Positions 20,536 to 32,206 of a stretch of 64,000 nucleotides of DNA are shown in pieces. Position numbers and translations under genes: made by a program. The notes beneath the pieces are model-generated. The model was not told where the DNA came from. It searched no databases and was given only the letters and a program-made list of their open reading frames with translations. The stretch lies in the NCBI GenBank assembly GCA_014529385.2, contig CM043942.1, forward strand, positions 1,964,501-2,028,500, given 5' to 3'. This stretch comes from Adiantum capillus-veneris (Eukaryota > Streptophyta > Polypodiopsida > Polypodiales > Pteridaceae). Positions within the stretch are counted from its first letter, which is position 1; each line of letters begins with the position of its first letter.

Positions 20536-22079
20536 TATAATGTAGACTAGCACTCTATCACATCAATTTCCACATATGATACTCACACAATAAACGATAA
20601 CCCAAAAAGAAAGACACTTTAATCATATCTGCCTATGTGGTTCGAGCTGACTAACCATATACCCTCATATAAGTTATGGGCATCTATTAATTGAAATCAA
20701 CTCGACAGCTCGGTTAACTCACGACGTCATATGGTACTCCCCCTTGGTAGCACCCCTACACGCGTAGGTAAAACTGGTTATGGAATGATTAATAACTCGC
20801 ATACTTGCGGTGATAATAGAGACCTAAACACATTTATTATCAAGTTTTACTAAGATTTTCAATTGGACAAGTGGGTTTGTCCATCCGGTGAATCTATATA
20901 GTGGTTCTCCAAGGAGCCTGTAGTAAAAAAAATTGACTTGTGCAATGGGCAGCAAGCTATTTTTTGACAGTATCTCTTAGCTCATACGTGATTTTAATAT
21001 GACACCAAAGAGAGAAAATGCTCTAAATGATGTGCTTTATCTCTGATGTAAAGGGTTCGGGTTGATTCATAACGGTTTGTGAGTTATGACCAAAATGATG
21101 TTTCTACTGCCTCTATGACGTGAAACAAAAAGCGCTCTTTATGCACGCATGTGATCATAAACACATCGTGTGCATAAGTCAGCGTGTTAAAAATGATGAA
21201 ATAATCATGGGGCAACTTCATACGTACTCGGTTAATCCATACATGCACTTGTATACCAAAAAACAATCATCGAGAGGGTGACTCTCAGAAAGACGACATA
21301 GAGAGAGAGAGAGATGATGATGGCTATGGTGTTTAGAGCTTCTCACCGTGTTTTAGAATCGATTAGGGGTTGTTGAAAGGCTTTTGGATTTGTTGCAAGA
21401 GAGCCGTGATGAGAGCTACGTAGAGGTATTCACCACAAGAGCTTCCGGAGAGCACGTACACCGTGAAACGAGAGAGGAGATAGTAAGCAAGTAGAGAGAG
21501 AATATCGTTCTTCTTCTTCTTCTTCCTGTATAGGAGAGAGAAGAGCTTATGGACATGGTGATGAAGAGCTTGCACCACTCCCTGTAATAGATATGTATAG
21601 CCTTACGGTAGTAGACGCAACAAACGGCACTGAAAACTGAGCACTAACTAGCAATGCAGTAGGCCAAGTGATGTACAAGCCAAAAACTAGCGCTATATTT
21701 TGGGGCAAGAATAGCTGAAGCTTTTTGTGCACTTTGCTATGAACATGCCTTTGCTTTTGGTGGTCAACTTTCCCACTTACCATACATGTTTTACAGTAAG
21801 ATTGATCAATTGAACAGTATCCAGTCAACTAATGGCACCTTAGCTAGACTATGCTGCACCGTGATGTCCCGACATAATTATGAATTTTTCGTACTGCCCC
21901 GGCATATTTACAGTACCGCTTTTAATAAAAGAAATTCCTGTCAAAATCCCGTTTGGTCCCATTTTTACTCTGGGTGATCATTTTTAAATCCGACGGAGAC
22001 TAAAATTAATACTTTTATGCTTACGTCATCCTAAAAAGAACATTGCTTTTAAAAAACGCTGAAAAGCACAAAAAGCTCA
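20536..22079. other. Unassigned spacer
   Basis: No gene recognised. A minus-strand purine run CTACCAAGGGGGAGTACC near 20735-20752 resembles an LTR-element purine tract, but no partner LTR or pol was found. A short GA run lies near 21300. Confidence 0.5.
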
Positions 22080-23130
22080 AAATGTACTCCACAACCCTTT
22101 CCATGTCCATAATCTCAATTGAAAGAGATCTTGACTCTATAAGTAGTGCATATATGGTGTCTGTGTCCTAACTTGGAGAGAAATTTGTAAGAAAATTCTT
22201 TTGGATATTCTCAAACTCTTTCCAAGTAGAATTTGAGATGCTCTCACCCCACACTTCAACTCCATAAAGAAGAACCAGTGTCACCAATGTGTCAACAAGA
22301 TACTTCTTCAGAACCCAACACTTGATGTTTCCCGCATTACACATGGTCTAAAATGCATTCCACACTCTCTTTCCTATTTCCAAGTGACACATATCACATT
22401 CATGCCACTTGTGATTGGTTGGAACCTCAAGGCAAAGGTACTTAAAGCTCTCAAAAACTTCAAGTGTTTCATTGTTGTTCACAATGCATGGCTTCTCCTT
22501 ATGGTTGGTTTTCACAAGCATAACCTTTGTTTTGGATTCATCACAATCAGCCCACTGTGCAAGCAAAAGCTCTCAAGGAAAACCATAAGCTTTTGTGCAT
22601 CCTCTAAAGTGTGTTTTAGAAGCACTACATCATCCTCATACAACAAAAACATGATTACCGCATTGCAAATCATTGACCTCTTCAATGCCTTCTTCTTGCA
22701 TAAAGTAAAGTACCATTTATTCCAATTGATCAATGCATAGACCAAAGAGAGTTGGTGACAATGGAGAGAGTGTTTGCATAAATTTTTGAAATTCCTCTTC
22801 CCATGCACAATTGACACATCACCTTCTCATAGATTTGAGAAACCGCAAGTATAAACTCACTTAATTAGCACTTGGAGTTCTTCTATCCTTCTCCACAAAT
22901 TGTTACGTGGAATCTTATCAAAGGCTTTCATAAAGTCTACAAAGCAACAATACAATCACCTTCCTTTAAATCAACTTTCCTTTGTGAAAACACAAACAGT
23001 GACAAAATGATCAATGGTGCTATGGCATCAAGAAAAACCCGCTTGTTCCTTTTCACGCTTGCCATTCTCTTCAGCCCAAGTTACCAAAACTTTCAACCCG
23101 CTTGCCCCTCAAGTTCTCCAAAATCATCCT
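22080..23130 (-). pseudogene. LINE ORF2 reverse transcriptase
   Basis: Decayed frames show LSPTLFGLCIDQLE, then LLYEDDVVLL (the catalytic motif, where ADD is usual, now EDD), KTKVMLVKTNHK, FKYLCLEVPTNHKWHECDMC and, past a frameshift, GNIKCWVLKKYLVDTLVT and LLYGVEVWGESISNSTWKEF. This order is typical of plant LINE ORF2 C-terminal halves. Frameshifts near 22510 and 22340 and several stops make it inactive. Confidence 0.85.
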
Positions 23131-23256
23131 AATGCATGTGCCTTTTCTTGGACTTGAAAGAATTTTTATTGTACTTCCCATCTTCTTCTCTTCTTTTGAA
23201 CCAATGCCTTGTATGTATGCAAATGACTTTGATAGTTGTCTTTTTTCATAGTTGCA

Positions 23257-24340
23257 TCAAGCTTTATCAAAGACTTTTGAGCATTTGAAATTCTTTATCA
23301 AACCATCGTTTTTGTGATCTATCTTTGTTGATACCATAGACATGCTTAATGGCAAAGAATTTTTGGCACAAGAACAAATAACGTTTTTGAATGCCTCCCA
23401 TTTAGTTTCCAATGGTGCATCATATTGAAGCTTTGTCATGTCTAACTTTTGCTCAACCATTTCAATGTATGCAGGTGTCCTTTTGGGATTCCATACATAG
23501 TGATAACTTCTCTTCTCTTTGGGTAAGATTATCATGCTTAATTGCTTCTCCACATAGGGTCCATTGGCAAAGTGTAAAACTCTTTATGCGATACATGATG
23601 GCTTCGGAGAGTAGCATATAATCAATCACACGATTCCCATTATATTTTCTACATGTAAATCCATTGGTTCCACTCCACAAAAATACACCATTGTGAATGA
23701 GTATCCCTGTGCTATTACACATGTGTAAACGCAACTTTTCATAGTGATCCGGCTCTTTCTCATCCATTGAAGTACGATCATACAAGGGAAATTCCTCCAA
23801 CTCCCTTGAAATGTATAGCATATCAAATTGTTGAGTATCATGATGTAATGTTTTTGTGTGAGCATTAATATCCCCAAAGACAACAACATTAGCTTTGCCT
23901 TTAAAACAAGCAATGTCCTCCTCTAAATAAAAAAGTAGTTGATCTCTATACATGCAAGCATAAAAGGGGGAATCGTGCATGAGAAATGTAGAAACCGGCT
24001 ACATAAAAGGGTGCTCTTTCTGGTGTGATAATTTTCAGCCATATATAATGTTTGCACTTGTCATATTTCACAATTGATATAAAATCTTTCAATCCTTTCT
24101 TTACCATACATACTACCCCTACTTGGCCTCTTTGTTCCTTGAGATTCTTTGACTACATTAATGAATGTACATTGTAATCCTCCAACCAGTTAATCCTTTG
24201 GATATCATGCTCCCAAGTTTCAATAAGAAGCACAACATCGGATTTTCTTGTTAGTTCATCAATGCCAACGTTTGCATTCCATGGGTATTCATTGCAATTC
24301 CAAAAGCACACTTTCAATTGTAACTTGGCCTCATAGGTCG
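23257..24340 (-). pseudogene. LINE ORF2 endonuclease domain and linker
   Basis: The N-terminal part reads FWNCNEYPWNA and SDVVLLIETWEHD, with the catalytic Asn and Glu positions. It continues with VVFGDINAHT, NGNRVIDYMLLSE and a degenerate final His motif (KHDNL), matching the EEP nuclease order. This enzyme nicks the target DNA. The open frame 23553-23257 carries the linker towards the reverse transcriptase. Stops are present within the N-terminal part near 24155. Confidence 0.82.
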
Positions 24341-25099
24341 CGCATTCCTATTTGCTCGAGGGACTTACCTCCTCTATGAGCACATTTTCTTCATGAGAGA
24401 TGTCTCCTTGTTTTTCTTATTCCTCTTCCTTGCAATGCATATTTTGCTGCTTAATAGTGCAATCTTTGCATACAAAACATTTTTGCATCTCTCAAATAGA
24501 TCCAACTATTATCAGGGATAATCTTTCGTTTGGTCTCGTCCGACATGGTGTATGGCCATTCTCTTGAGCGAGGAGCTCCTTGCTTACCCACTCTATGTGC
24601 TCCATAAACCATAACTTTTGACATGCCTAAGTAAATTTTGAACAAATATTGAATAACAATATCAAGAGAAGGAGGTGTCTCTAACTTCTCTTTAGGATTT
24701 CCACGAATAACAATGTTCTTGGAACTTTGCTCCTGTTCCTTGCATCCACATTCTCAACATTCTTTGTTTGAGCCATAGCTTGCATGAGGAAGGAATTAGA
24801 AACCACATTGCCACCACATACATCAGTCCAAGACTTGTTTGTGCATACACTTTTCATGTCGCATACATCCCAGGTCATGATGTCAAATTTTTCCTCTCTC
24901 AAGGTCATGCTCTACTTTGCTCATGTGCTCCTTCAAACATTCAATACGACAAGAGTTCATTTACATTCCTTGACTTCCTCCATCATCTGAAAATTAGTGG
25001 TGGAAGAGAGATGGATCTTTGTGCAAGATATATATGAGAGAGGGAGGAGATGGACACAATAGAAATATGAGAGATACAATGTTATAATATAATGGAAAG
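24341..25099. other. Possible LINE 5' region, unassigned
   Basis: It lies upstream of the endonuclease on the minus strand. Small open frames exist (for example 24645-24451) but no ORF1 domain such as a zinc knuckle is visible. Confidence 0.4.
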
Positions 25100-26177
25100 A
25101 TTTTTTATTCAGATGACTAAAATGAGGTACAATCTAAATACTTAAACTACACAAACAAGTACTTTAAGGTATCGTCTACTGTTTGCAAAAGGTACTCTAG
25201 AGTACCTTGACAGTACTGTGAAAGTACCTATGATATACAATACAAATACTTCTGGGAGACTCAATGGATGATCCCGAAACCCAAGATAGAGGCTAAAATC
25301 CCAGTTAAAATTTGTTTTCTTAGCTAACAACACTCTATACAAGATGATCTAGTGCCTCACAGTGTCTCTCAGCTCTCTCTTTGTGTTCTCTACAATCTTG
25401 CTTCTTCCAAATGCTAAGGTGTGAGTGTGCTTCCCAGTAGCATAATTTCACAACCTTGCTAAGCTCACTACATAATGTGTAGTGGCATGCTTTCTCTAGC
25501 CCAATATCATGTGGAATTAGGCACCAATACTAGGCTCCAGGCGCTAGGGTACTCCTAGGTACAACTGTGTACAAAGTACAACCTTGTCTGCTGCCCTATT
25601 TATAACTACTGTAGATGACTCTTCCAAGTGCATTTTGGAGATTCCTTTGGTAGGTAGATCCTCCATGATTAGGGAAACATTCCTTCTTTACACTTCATCA
25701 AGATATCACTGTTGTATGTCTTGGTAGGTCACTCCCAAGTTGGTATGTTAGCTCCTGTGTGCAATCTGCAGCTCTGCAGGCAACCAAATTGGCTCTCTCA
25801 CCAAAAAACGGTAGGAGTGGAATAAGGGTAAGCCTCTAGCTAGATTGTAGTTAATAATTAGTAGAGAAACTTCTCTTTGTATTTCTCCATGAGATCACTA
25901 TTGTAGGTGGTTGATATCGCTCCTACAAATTTGCTTATAGGCCTCCTAAAATTGCTCCCGAATTTTAGGTACTTTTGGTACTTTTCTAACCCGACTGCTT
26001 GGTATTGATGTAGACTCTTCCCACGTGTAGATGGGGTAAAATCCATGAGCATAGGCATGTATCCTCATTCCATAACATCATACTTGAGTCCATGTTGACT
26101 CACTTCCATCATGCCTTTATCCTTAGACCTTGCTCACACATCATAGTAGAGATGATATGAACTTGCATATTTCAACA
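25100..26177 (-). repeat. Probable copia 3' LTR
   Basis: On the minus strand the purine tract CTTGAGGGAAGG (26178-26189) is followed by TGTTGAAATATGC, the usual start of many copia LTRs. The sequence down to about 25100 lacks coding features. The far end is not defined; the copia body expected to the right is missing beyond about 26450. Confidence 0.5.
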
Positions 26178-26458
26178 CCTTCCCTCAAGTTCACATCGAG
26201 GTTTCTTGCAAACTATAATTTTACTCCTCTGTCAAGTTTCTAGATTGTCTATTTTGTATGTCTGCCGTGTATGCCGTGTACATTGCTTTGATGACTGTAA
26301 GATTTTCATTGCTTGTTCATGTTTGTAGATGTTTTCCCATCCAATTCTGTAGACTGGGAGCCAATAGAGTCCTTAACAGGAACTTTTGAGGCCATCCACA
26401 CTAACCTTGGCAAGTTTCTCAATGATGGTTGTCCATCCTCTAAGCTTGTCTCATGCCG
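26178..26458 (-). other. Purine tract and truncated 3' flank of a copia element
   Basis: The purine tract at 26178-26189 lies next to the LTR start. The remaining sequence up to the inverted hairpin LTR has no recognised RNase H motif, so the coding part was lost. Confidence 0.45.
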
Positions 26459-26652
26459 TGTGCTTTGTCGCACGTGTAGGAGACTGGGAACTTGCCAAAA
26501 CACCATGTGCGAGCCACAAATGGCTACAAGCACACAACTAGAAGATCCTAGCAAGATCAAAGGGGTAGTGATGTGTCACTTACCTCTCAATGACACAAAG
26601 AAGAAGAAGCTGCCACCGCCACCACACTCAACCACCTCGCCGCCGCCGCAAT

Positions 26653-26718
<66 letters not shown>

Positions 26719-27345
26719 GCATATATACACACACATACACACGTGAGCACACGAAGGAGGAGGAGATAGAGGTAGAGCAAGAGCATTTCTTAGCTTGCAC
26801 CTCCAAGAATGAGGGTTTTAGGTCAAAATAGACCTTTAATAAGAGTTTGACTCATTTAGACATGGGCGCCCAGAGTGGCCGATCATTGCAAAAATACTAT
26901 AAAATAAGATAAGTGGTGCGTCTCTCATCGCCGATCACCCACACATCTATTGGACCGACAAGCTCCTCTCCCGACTCAAAAAATTGATGTGATATCCGTG
27001 GATGTTAACTAGACTAACGTCCATTTTCCAAGGTTAGCACCGAGTGATGGGGAGCGTTGGGCAATCACCTAGCCTCCTATTCGCCCGTTGCTGACTCCAC
27101 TGTCGCTTGTATTGACTTTCACACCAAGGTCGGCACCAAGCGGTGGGGAGTCTTGGGCAGTCACCAAGCCTCCTATTCCCCCGGTGCTTACTCCACTATC
27201 GCTTGTAATGAATTTAACACCAAGGTCAGCACCAAGTGATGGGGAGCGTTGGTGGGCAGTCACCAAGCCTCCTATTTGCGTGGTGCTGACTCCACTGTAT
27301 GACTTGTAATCACATCACCAAAAGGGTCTCCATCGTCGGTTAACA
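26459..27345 (-). repeat. 3' LTR of the hairpin-LTR gypsy family, inverted copy
   Basis: On the minus strand it starts TGTTAACCGACG at 27345 directly after the purine tract CTACAAGGGGGGCA and ends AAAGCACA at 26459. It contains, in the same order as 11660-12552, tandem GTCAGCACC units, a TATTAAAG box, a (CT)n tract (plus strand) and the conserved CACGTGCGACAAAG end. About 887 bp long. It therefore belongs to a minus-strand element whose body would lie to the right. Confidence 0.78.
26654..26716. repeat. (CT)n microsatellite within LTR
   Basis: About 31 CT units on the plus strand, in the LTR position equivalent to the (GA)n of 12251-12325. Confidence 0.97.
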
Positions 27346-27358
27346 TGCCCCCCTTGTA
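27346..27358 (-). promoter_or_regulatory. Polypurine tract of the hairpin-LTR element
   Basis: Minus strand TACAAGGGGGGCA immediately before the LTR start TGTTAACC. Confidence 0.7.
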
Positions 27359-29180
27359 GATTCCGTCCTTGGAACCTATTGAGATGAAACCCGTTCGTCG
27401 AGGTGGAAGAGCATCTGAGATTGAATGTCCTTAGCCTTCTTCAAACATTGCAAAATAAACCAAAAAATATTATAGTAATTGCATTTGCATAGAACATTTA
27501 GAATTAAAAAGCATATTCAATGAATAAGCACACAAATTGATTGGTAACAAAATATTAAACAATTTGTTAGAAATAAAATATTAAATTGTAGTATAATCAA
27601 ATGCATAAGTAGTTGTAAAGGTCAAGACATAAACAAGTCTGGGGTCACTAATCTAACAATCGAGAGGCACTAGAGGTCAACTATTAATACCATGGACAAG
27701 CTTCTCAATTCTCTCTGGTCAATTAAGTTGTTTAATCGTGAGAGCAAAGTATTTCATGTTCAAGGGCTGACCAGAGGGTATACCTAGAAGACCTTCTAGT
27801 TGAGCTACAATAAAAGAAATTGCTTATGAAATCATTGCCTGAATTATTCCCTTTATTTGACCCCCAAAGTTTTTTCACATTGATTCAATTTTTTGCCGTG
27901 TGTGCTTATTTTTTATGCCTTGGGCTTTTTATTTTTAAGGAAAAGCGCCCACATCGGGAACCTCTAGGGATCTAGTACCATAGGCAATACATGTGAGTGA
28001 AGTACCAAGCTGAGATTTCTCTTCCAGCTTAAGATTTTACATTTGTCGCACTTTTGTTTTTTTGTTTTTCATCCCATTTCAATTTTGAACTTTGGGGGGT
28101 CATATGACATTGTTTCCCTCCCCAGGCTCATCACACTAGTAAACTCCCTTTATAATACTTAAGCTAAAGGTCAATAGGGACTAAGACCACTATAAAACCC
28201 TAGTACATTGCGCACAATGCTGCTTAAATCGGATTAAGAACCTGAAGTAGCCATTGATTATTAGGAAGGCATTCCCCATGGTATTAAGAGAAGATATCTA
28301 ACGCCTATCTTGGTCAAACTACCTTAGTTAGACTGCTTGATTCATAAACCCAAACAAGGGAAAACCCAGAGTATGACAGAAAATTATATTGAATCTAATG
28401 TTTAATACTAAGCAAAGGTGTTGAATATTATGCTACCAATCACAGTTAAAGCAGACAAACATGGATGCTAAAAAAAAACAAGAGGCAATGCTAATGGAAA
28501 AGAAACACATGTTCATGTTGATGATCAGGCTCGATTCGAAGAGTGAACAAGAGAAAGATTCCATGAAGTTCAAAATCCTAACAACGGCAACATGTTTCTG
28601 TACACACTAGAAAACACAAGGAATACCTCTAGGAGATAGATCAGTGGGAAGAGGCACCAACCTTTATTGAACACGATCAAACAACATAAGGTACCCTAAT
28701 CTAATTATTTTCACCCTTCTAGAGAGTCAAGGGAACAAGATATTGAATAGATGGGTAGGTAGCTTTAGGTGTAAACCCCTATCCTCGTCATCGTCAAGAA
28801 AAACTAAGTCATCATTCGTGAGACCATACGTGCAACTCGTGTAATCATGTAACTCTTCCTCATCATTAGAGGCACAAATGTTGACTAAGAAGGTCACTAG
28901 ACGTCTATAGTCATCTTGGTCAAAAGGGTAAGCTTGTGCAATCGGAGAGACGCTCTCTACTAAATAAGTAGGGATTAATCGTGATCAAGATATGTATCAT
29001 CCATTGATCTAATACCTCAAAATTCTTCTCACACACTAGCGTATCTACCAAATCCCATTCACAGGCAAGCACCAAGAAGACTATGTGAAACACTTCTGAA
29101 AAGTAAAGAGGATTTCTCTCACCCAAGGTAGGAGTGGATGACTCTAACATACTATCCATATATGTACACATAGATAGATG
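27359..29180. other. Unassigned, possibly 3' non-coding part of the hairpin-LTR element
   Basis: No domain recognised on either strand. By position the proximal part should belong to the element whose purine tract ends at 27346. Confidence 0.45.
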
Positions 29181-29425
29181 ATGGTTAGTGTGAAAATATT
29201 ATAAGGGTCATATCAAAAGGTTGTGTCCTTGTGCATAATGTGTCTTTATGACTTTGGGCCATGTACTAGAACTTGTAGATTTTGAGATTTTTGTTTGGTG
29301 GCTCGTGCTCCTTTTTTTTTTCTTGAGTATAGGGCTATATATATACATTCCCTAAGATTGAAAGATTGAGAGTTCGAGGAGGAAGGTTAAGAGGGGAGAA
29401 AGTGAATGATGGATGTCAACAAACA
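29181..29425 (-). repeat. 3' LTR, partial definition
   Basis: Starts TGTTTGTTGACATCC at 29425 after the purine tract. It contains TATATATAG near 29335-29345 as a likely promoter. The outer end could not be fixed because no partner LTR exists in the window. Confidence 0.5.
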
Positions 29426-29436
29426 CTCCCCCTTCC
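29426..29436 (-). promoter_or_regulatory. Polypurine tract
   Basis: Minus strand GGAAGGGGGAG directly before TGTTTGTTGAC. It marks the 3' end of the internal region. Confidence 0.7.
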
Positions 29437-29691
29437 GTGGGTAGGTCATACCTTTTGGAACGATGTCGTTACCCTTTGAAACCAATTTCTCCAAGTTGTT
29501 ATGGGTGAAGACTTTGAGCAATAGTTTTCGACCGCCCTAGCTGTTTCATGTAGCTACAAGGGTGGTAAGGTACTCTCCCACGATTTTATTTGCAATGTTG
29601 TTGTAGGTGGTGAACTTACAACAGGAAGTGCAATTTATTTCTTGTTGAAGCTTGTATTTCCATATATGAACTATGTGAAGAGCAAGAAGCT

Positions 29692-29934
29692 TCATTTTTT
29701 TTCTATAGTTGAGCCGAGCGAAGCAAGTCGTTCTCGCTTGAGTATCCAAACTAGCTCTGGATGAGGTGTGTAGTAGTCTGTGATCTTTCCCTTCGGATTT
29801 ATGGTTACAAGATTTGACTCATATGGGTCTATAGGTGATAGGTAAGAATACAATTTACGTTTTGGAACCGAGATTTGATCATTCCCTTCATAGTAGCCTC
29901 GGGCTTCCAATAGTTTTTTAGGAATCCAACACAA
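29692..29934 (-). CDS. Small ORF at the 3' end of the gypsy element, unknown
   Basis: An open frame of 80 codons (MCWIPKKLLEARGYYEGN at the start, many Lys, Glu and Tyr). No domain recognised. It lies between the retropepsin-like ORF and the purine tract and may be its decayed continuation. No membrane segment is visible, so it is not env-like. Confidence 0.3.
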   Translation of the reverse strand: MCWIPKKLLEARGYYEGNDQISVPKRKLYSYLSPIDPYESNLVTINPKGKITDYYTPHPELVWILKRERLASLGSTIEKK

Positions 29935-30081
29935 TGTTTTCTTACATTTCTTGGAGCAAGTGGGGTGTTTCTTACAAGGCTCCTATTTTTTAGCATAAAA
30001 AATGGTCGCTAAAGAAGCTTTAGAAACCCATTTGTATGTTTTCTTTGTTATATTACACTGAGTCTTGTGTGTCTCATGTTT

Positions 30082-30591
30082 TCATTTAGCAACAAAATTT
30101 GAAGCTCTAGAGGGTTGGGCTATAGTTACAGATGGTTCAACCTCTTGGACATGCACTGTTTTGGGTTGTATTTTCTCGAGAAGTGATATCTTAGGGAATA
30201 TGGCTTGAGTGGAAAGGCTAAGGGTTGGTCTCTGTGTTGTGGCACTCCAAGTCCCCCAATTAGTAGTGAATTTGGTCGCTATCATCCATGTGCATCCTAA
30301 GTTTATATTACCTTCCATAGTTCCAACAGGCCTGACCAAAAAGTCTTGAGCCACAACCTCATTTTCGTAACTAACAGAAGTGTACCAGATTCCAAAAACC
30401 GTAGTTTTTTTCTTGTTGATACCCTTGACTTGGATAGTACTCTCAGATAGAGATTGATTTCCTAACTGACACCACACCCCATATGATAGTAGATTATATT
30501 TATCACCCGTGTCCAATAAGGCGTTATATAGCATTTTCCCATAGGTGCTATTTAGCTCAATAGGGTATTGTAGAGGTGTGTCACATTCCAA
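30082..30591 (-). CDS. Retropepsin-like ORF downstream of integrase
   Basis: An open frame of 169 codons. Near residue 24 it has NALLDTGDKYNLLS, the hydrophobic-hydrophobic-DTG pattern of a retropepsin active site, and near 97 GNINLGCTWM, comparable to the ILG-PW motif that ends protease domains in this element group. The rest is a beta-rich middle (STIQVKG, TTVFGIWYTSV, EVVAQDFLV) and a Pro/Ser/Thr-rich C-terminus. The element already has a protease at its normal place (34412-35134), so this would be a second, post-integrase copy or an acquired domain. No stop breaks it over 510 bp, whereas neighbouring pol is heavily broken. Confidence 0.55.
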   Translation of the reverse strand: MECDTPLQYPIELNSTYGKMLYNALLDTGDKYNLLSYGVWCQLGNQSLSESTIQVKGINKKKTTVFGIWYTSVSYENEVVAQDFLVRPVGTMEGNINLGCTWMIATKFTTNWGTWSATTQRPTLSLSTQAIFPKISLLEKIQPKTVHVQEVEPSVTIAQPSRASNFVAK

Positions 30592-30645
30592 CCAATCATC
30601 CTCTGTTTCAACGTGAAATGCATGTGTAACTCCAAGGTTGGCCTC

Positions 30646-31032
30646 TCATTGGCGTCTTAGACGTTGTTGTCGCTCCTTAGCCTCAGCTTGAGCTTGTATC
30701 CTTTTCAATTCTTCTTGTGCCTTGGATGCCTTTTTTTTATGCATGGTACATAGCTCCTCGTGGCTTAAAGGATCATAATATATTTTAAATTTTCTCCCAT
30801 TGAGGAATCCAATGGTTTCAACTCCATCGACAGTTTCCACATGAATGTTACATAATGGGGTGATTTTGCATACTCTATATGGTCCTTTTGTCACGTATTT
30901 CAACTTTTTCTTTTTGCTACACATGCCATACATAAGGAATTTATCTCGAACCTTGATATCATTGTTCTTTAGATGACGGTCAAACCATTTCTTTCTCCTA
31001 TATTTCTCCACAAGTGCAGTTTTCATAGCCAA
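30646..31032 (-). pseudogene. Gypsy integrase C-terminal domain
   Basis: Open for 128 codons. It has KYVTKGPYRV (the GPY module), VETVDGVETIGF, GRKFKIYYDPLS and a long Ala/Glu/Gln/Lys-rich helical tail (KASKAQEELKRIQAQAEAK). It ends in stops before the retropepsin-like ORF. No chromodomain follows. Confidence 0.82.
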
Positions 31033-31137
31033 TTTCCTTTCTTCGTCTAACCTCTCAAGGATATATAAACGCTCAACTAAAGGGTTACCATCCCAAACTT
31101 CTTGTGAAGCTACCCGCAGACTATGAATTACAAACTC

Positions 31138-31800
31138 TCATGGCATAACTGCTTCTTGGCCATATACCATTTTGAATGGTGTACAATTAATAGCCACTTT
31201 GTAAGAAGTACGATAAGCCCATAGTGCTGATGTCAACTTCAAATCCCAATTTCTACGATGAGCTTCCACTGTGTTGTTAGTGCTCTCAGCTTGGTCATTT
31301 GCTTGTGGATAATAAGGCGTAGACTTATGGTGGGCTATCATGAAGTTGGTAGTGAGTTCCTTTATCACTCCATTTATAAAATGAGTACCATTGTCACTCA
31401 CAATTTCAAAGTGACAACCAAATCTTGTAATAATGTTCTCAAAGAGAAATTTGGCGGTTGACCTTGCATCAACCTTGCGTGTTGCCCTGGCTTTTGCCCA
31501 CTTTGTCAAATAGTCAATGGAAACAATAATATATCAGGATTGAGTGTTACGAGCTACCGGACTAATTGGGCCTACAAAGTCTAAACCCCACTTTTCAAAC
31601 GGTTGTCACTTTAATAGGATGTAAGGGAATCTTATCCTTTTGTTGTGTGATCTTGTAACGTTGGCATTCATCACATCCTTTTGCAAAAAATGATGCATCC
31701 TTGAATAAGGTAGGCCACCAATATCCTGATAGTAACACCGTCCTAGCAGTTAGTTCCCTTGAGAAATGTCCTCCAGCTATACCCATGTGGGCTTTTTATA
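31138..31800 (-). pseudogene. Gypsy integrase zinc finger and catalytic core
   Basis: The first frame (31786-31595) has the zinc-finger region with GHFSRE and CDECQRYK. After a break at about 31530-31590 the core (31509-31138) shows TKWAKARATRKVDA, catalytic Asp in EIVSDNGTHF and Glu in NDQAESTN, then ALWAYRTSYK and FKMVYGQEA. A TGA follows MP at 31138. The first catalytic Asp lies in the broken part. Confidence 0.88.
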
Positions 31801-32206
31801 GTATGTATAAATACTCATCCTCATGAGCACAACGCCTAAGAATATTGTCCTACCCTAATTTGTAGAGAGTTCTTGCAATTAGAGGTTCACATTCTATTAA
31901 CAATTTTCAAGCTATATCCTTACAAAGCTTATTGGGTGGAAAACCATCAACAAAAAAATTCACAATCTTCTCACTTCATTCAGGTATGGTCTCAACTAGG
32001 AATAGGGAATTATCAGTAAACTCATCATCGATGCCAGTAGGGGCTTCACCATTGGGTATGCGCGATAAATGATCCACCATGACATGTCTGCAACCGAGTC
32101 TCACCACAACGATAAAATCAAACTCAAGAAGAATTGAGAATCATCATGTAATTCTTCCCATGGAGCAAGGTTTATTTACTAGATACAACAAGGCTTGATG
32201 ATCAAC

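Larger units (their letters stand above)
22080..24340 (-). mobile_element. Non-LTR retrotransposon (LINE) relic
   Basis: The minus strand carries, in order, an apurinic/apyrimidinic-type endonuclease (24340-23460), a linker, and a reverse transcriptase with its C-terminal region (23130-22080). The frames are broken at many places. No poly-A tail or target duplication was identified, so the ends are approximate. Confidence 0.85.

Noticed and set aside
20735-20755. Purine-tract-like run CCAAGGGGGAG on the minus strand
   Set aside because: No LTR start, partner LTR or pol sequence could be connected with it.
29692-30591. env-like gene after integrase
   Set aside because: No signal peptide or membrane-spanning segment is visible; the motifs look like an aspartic protease instead.
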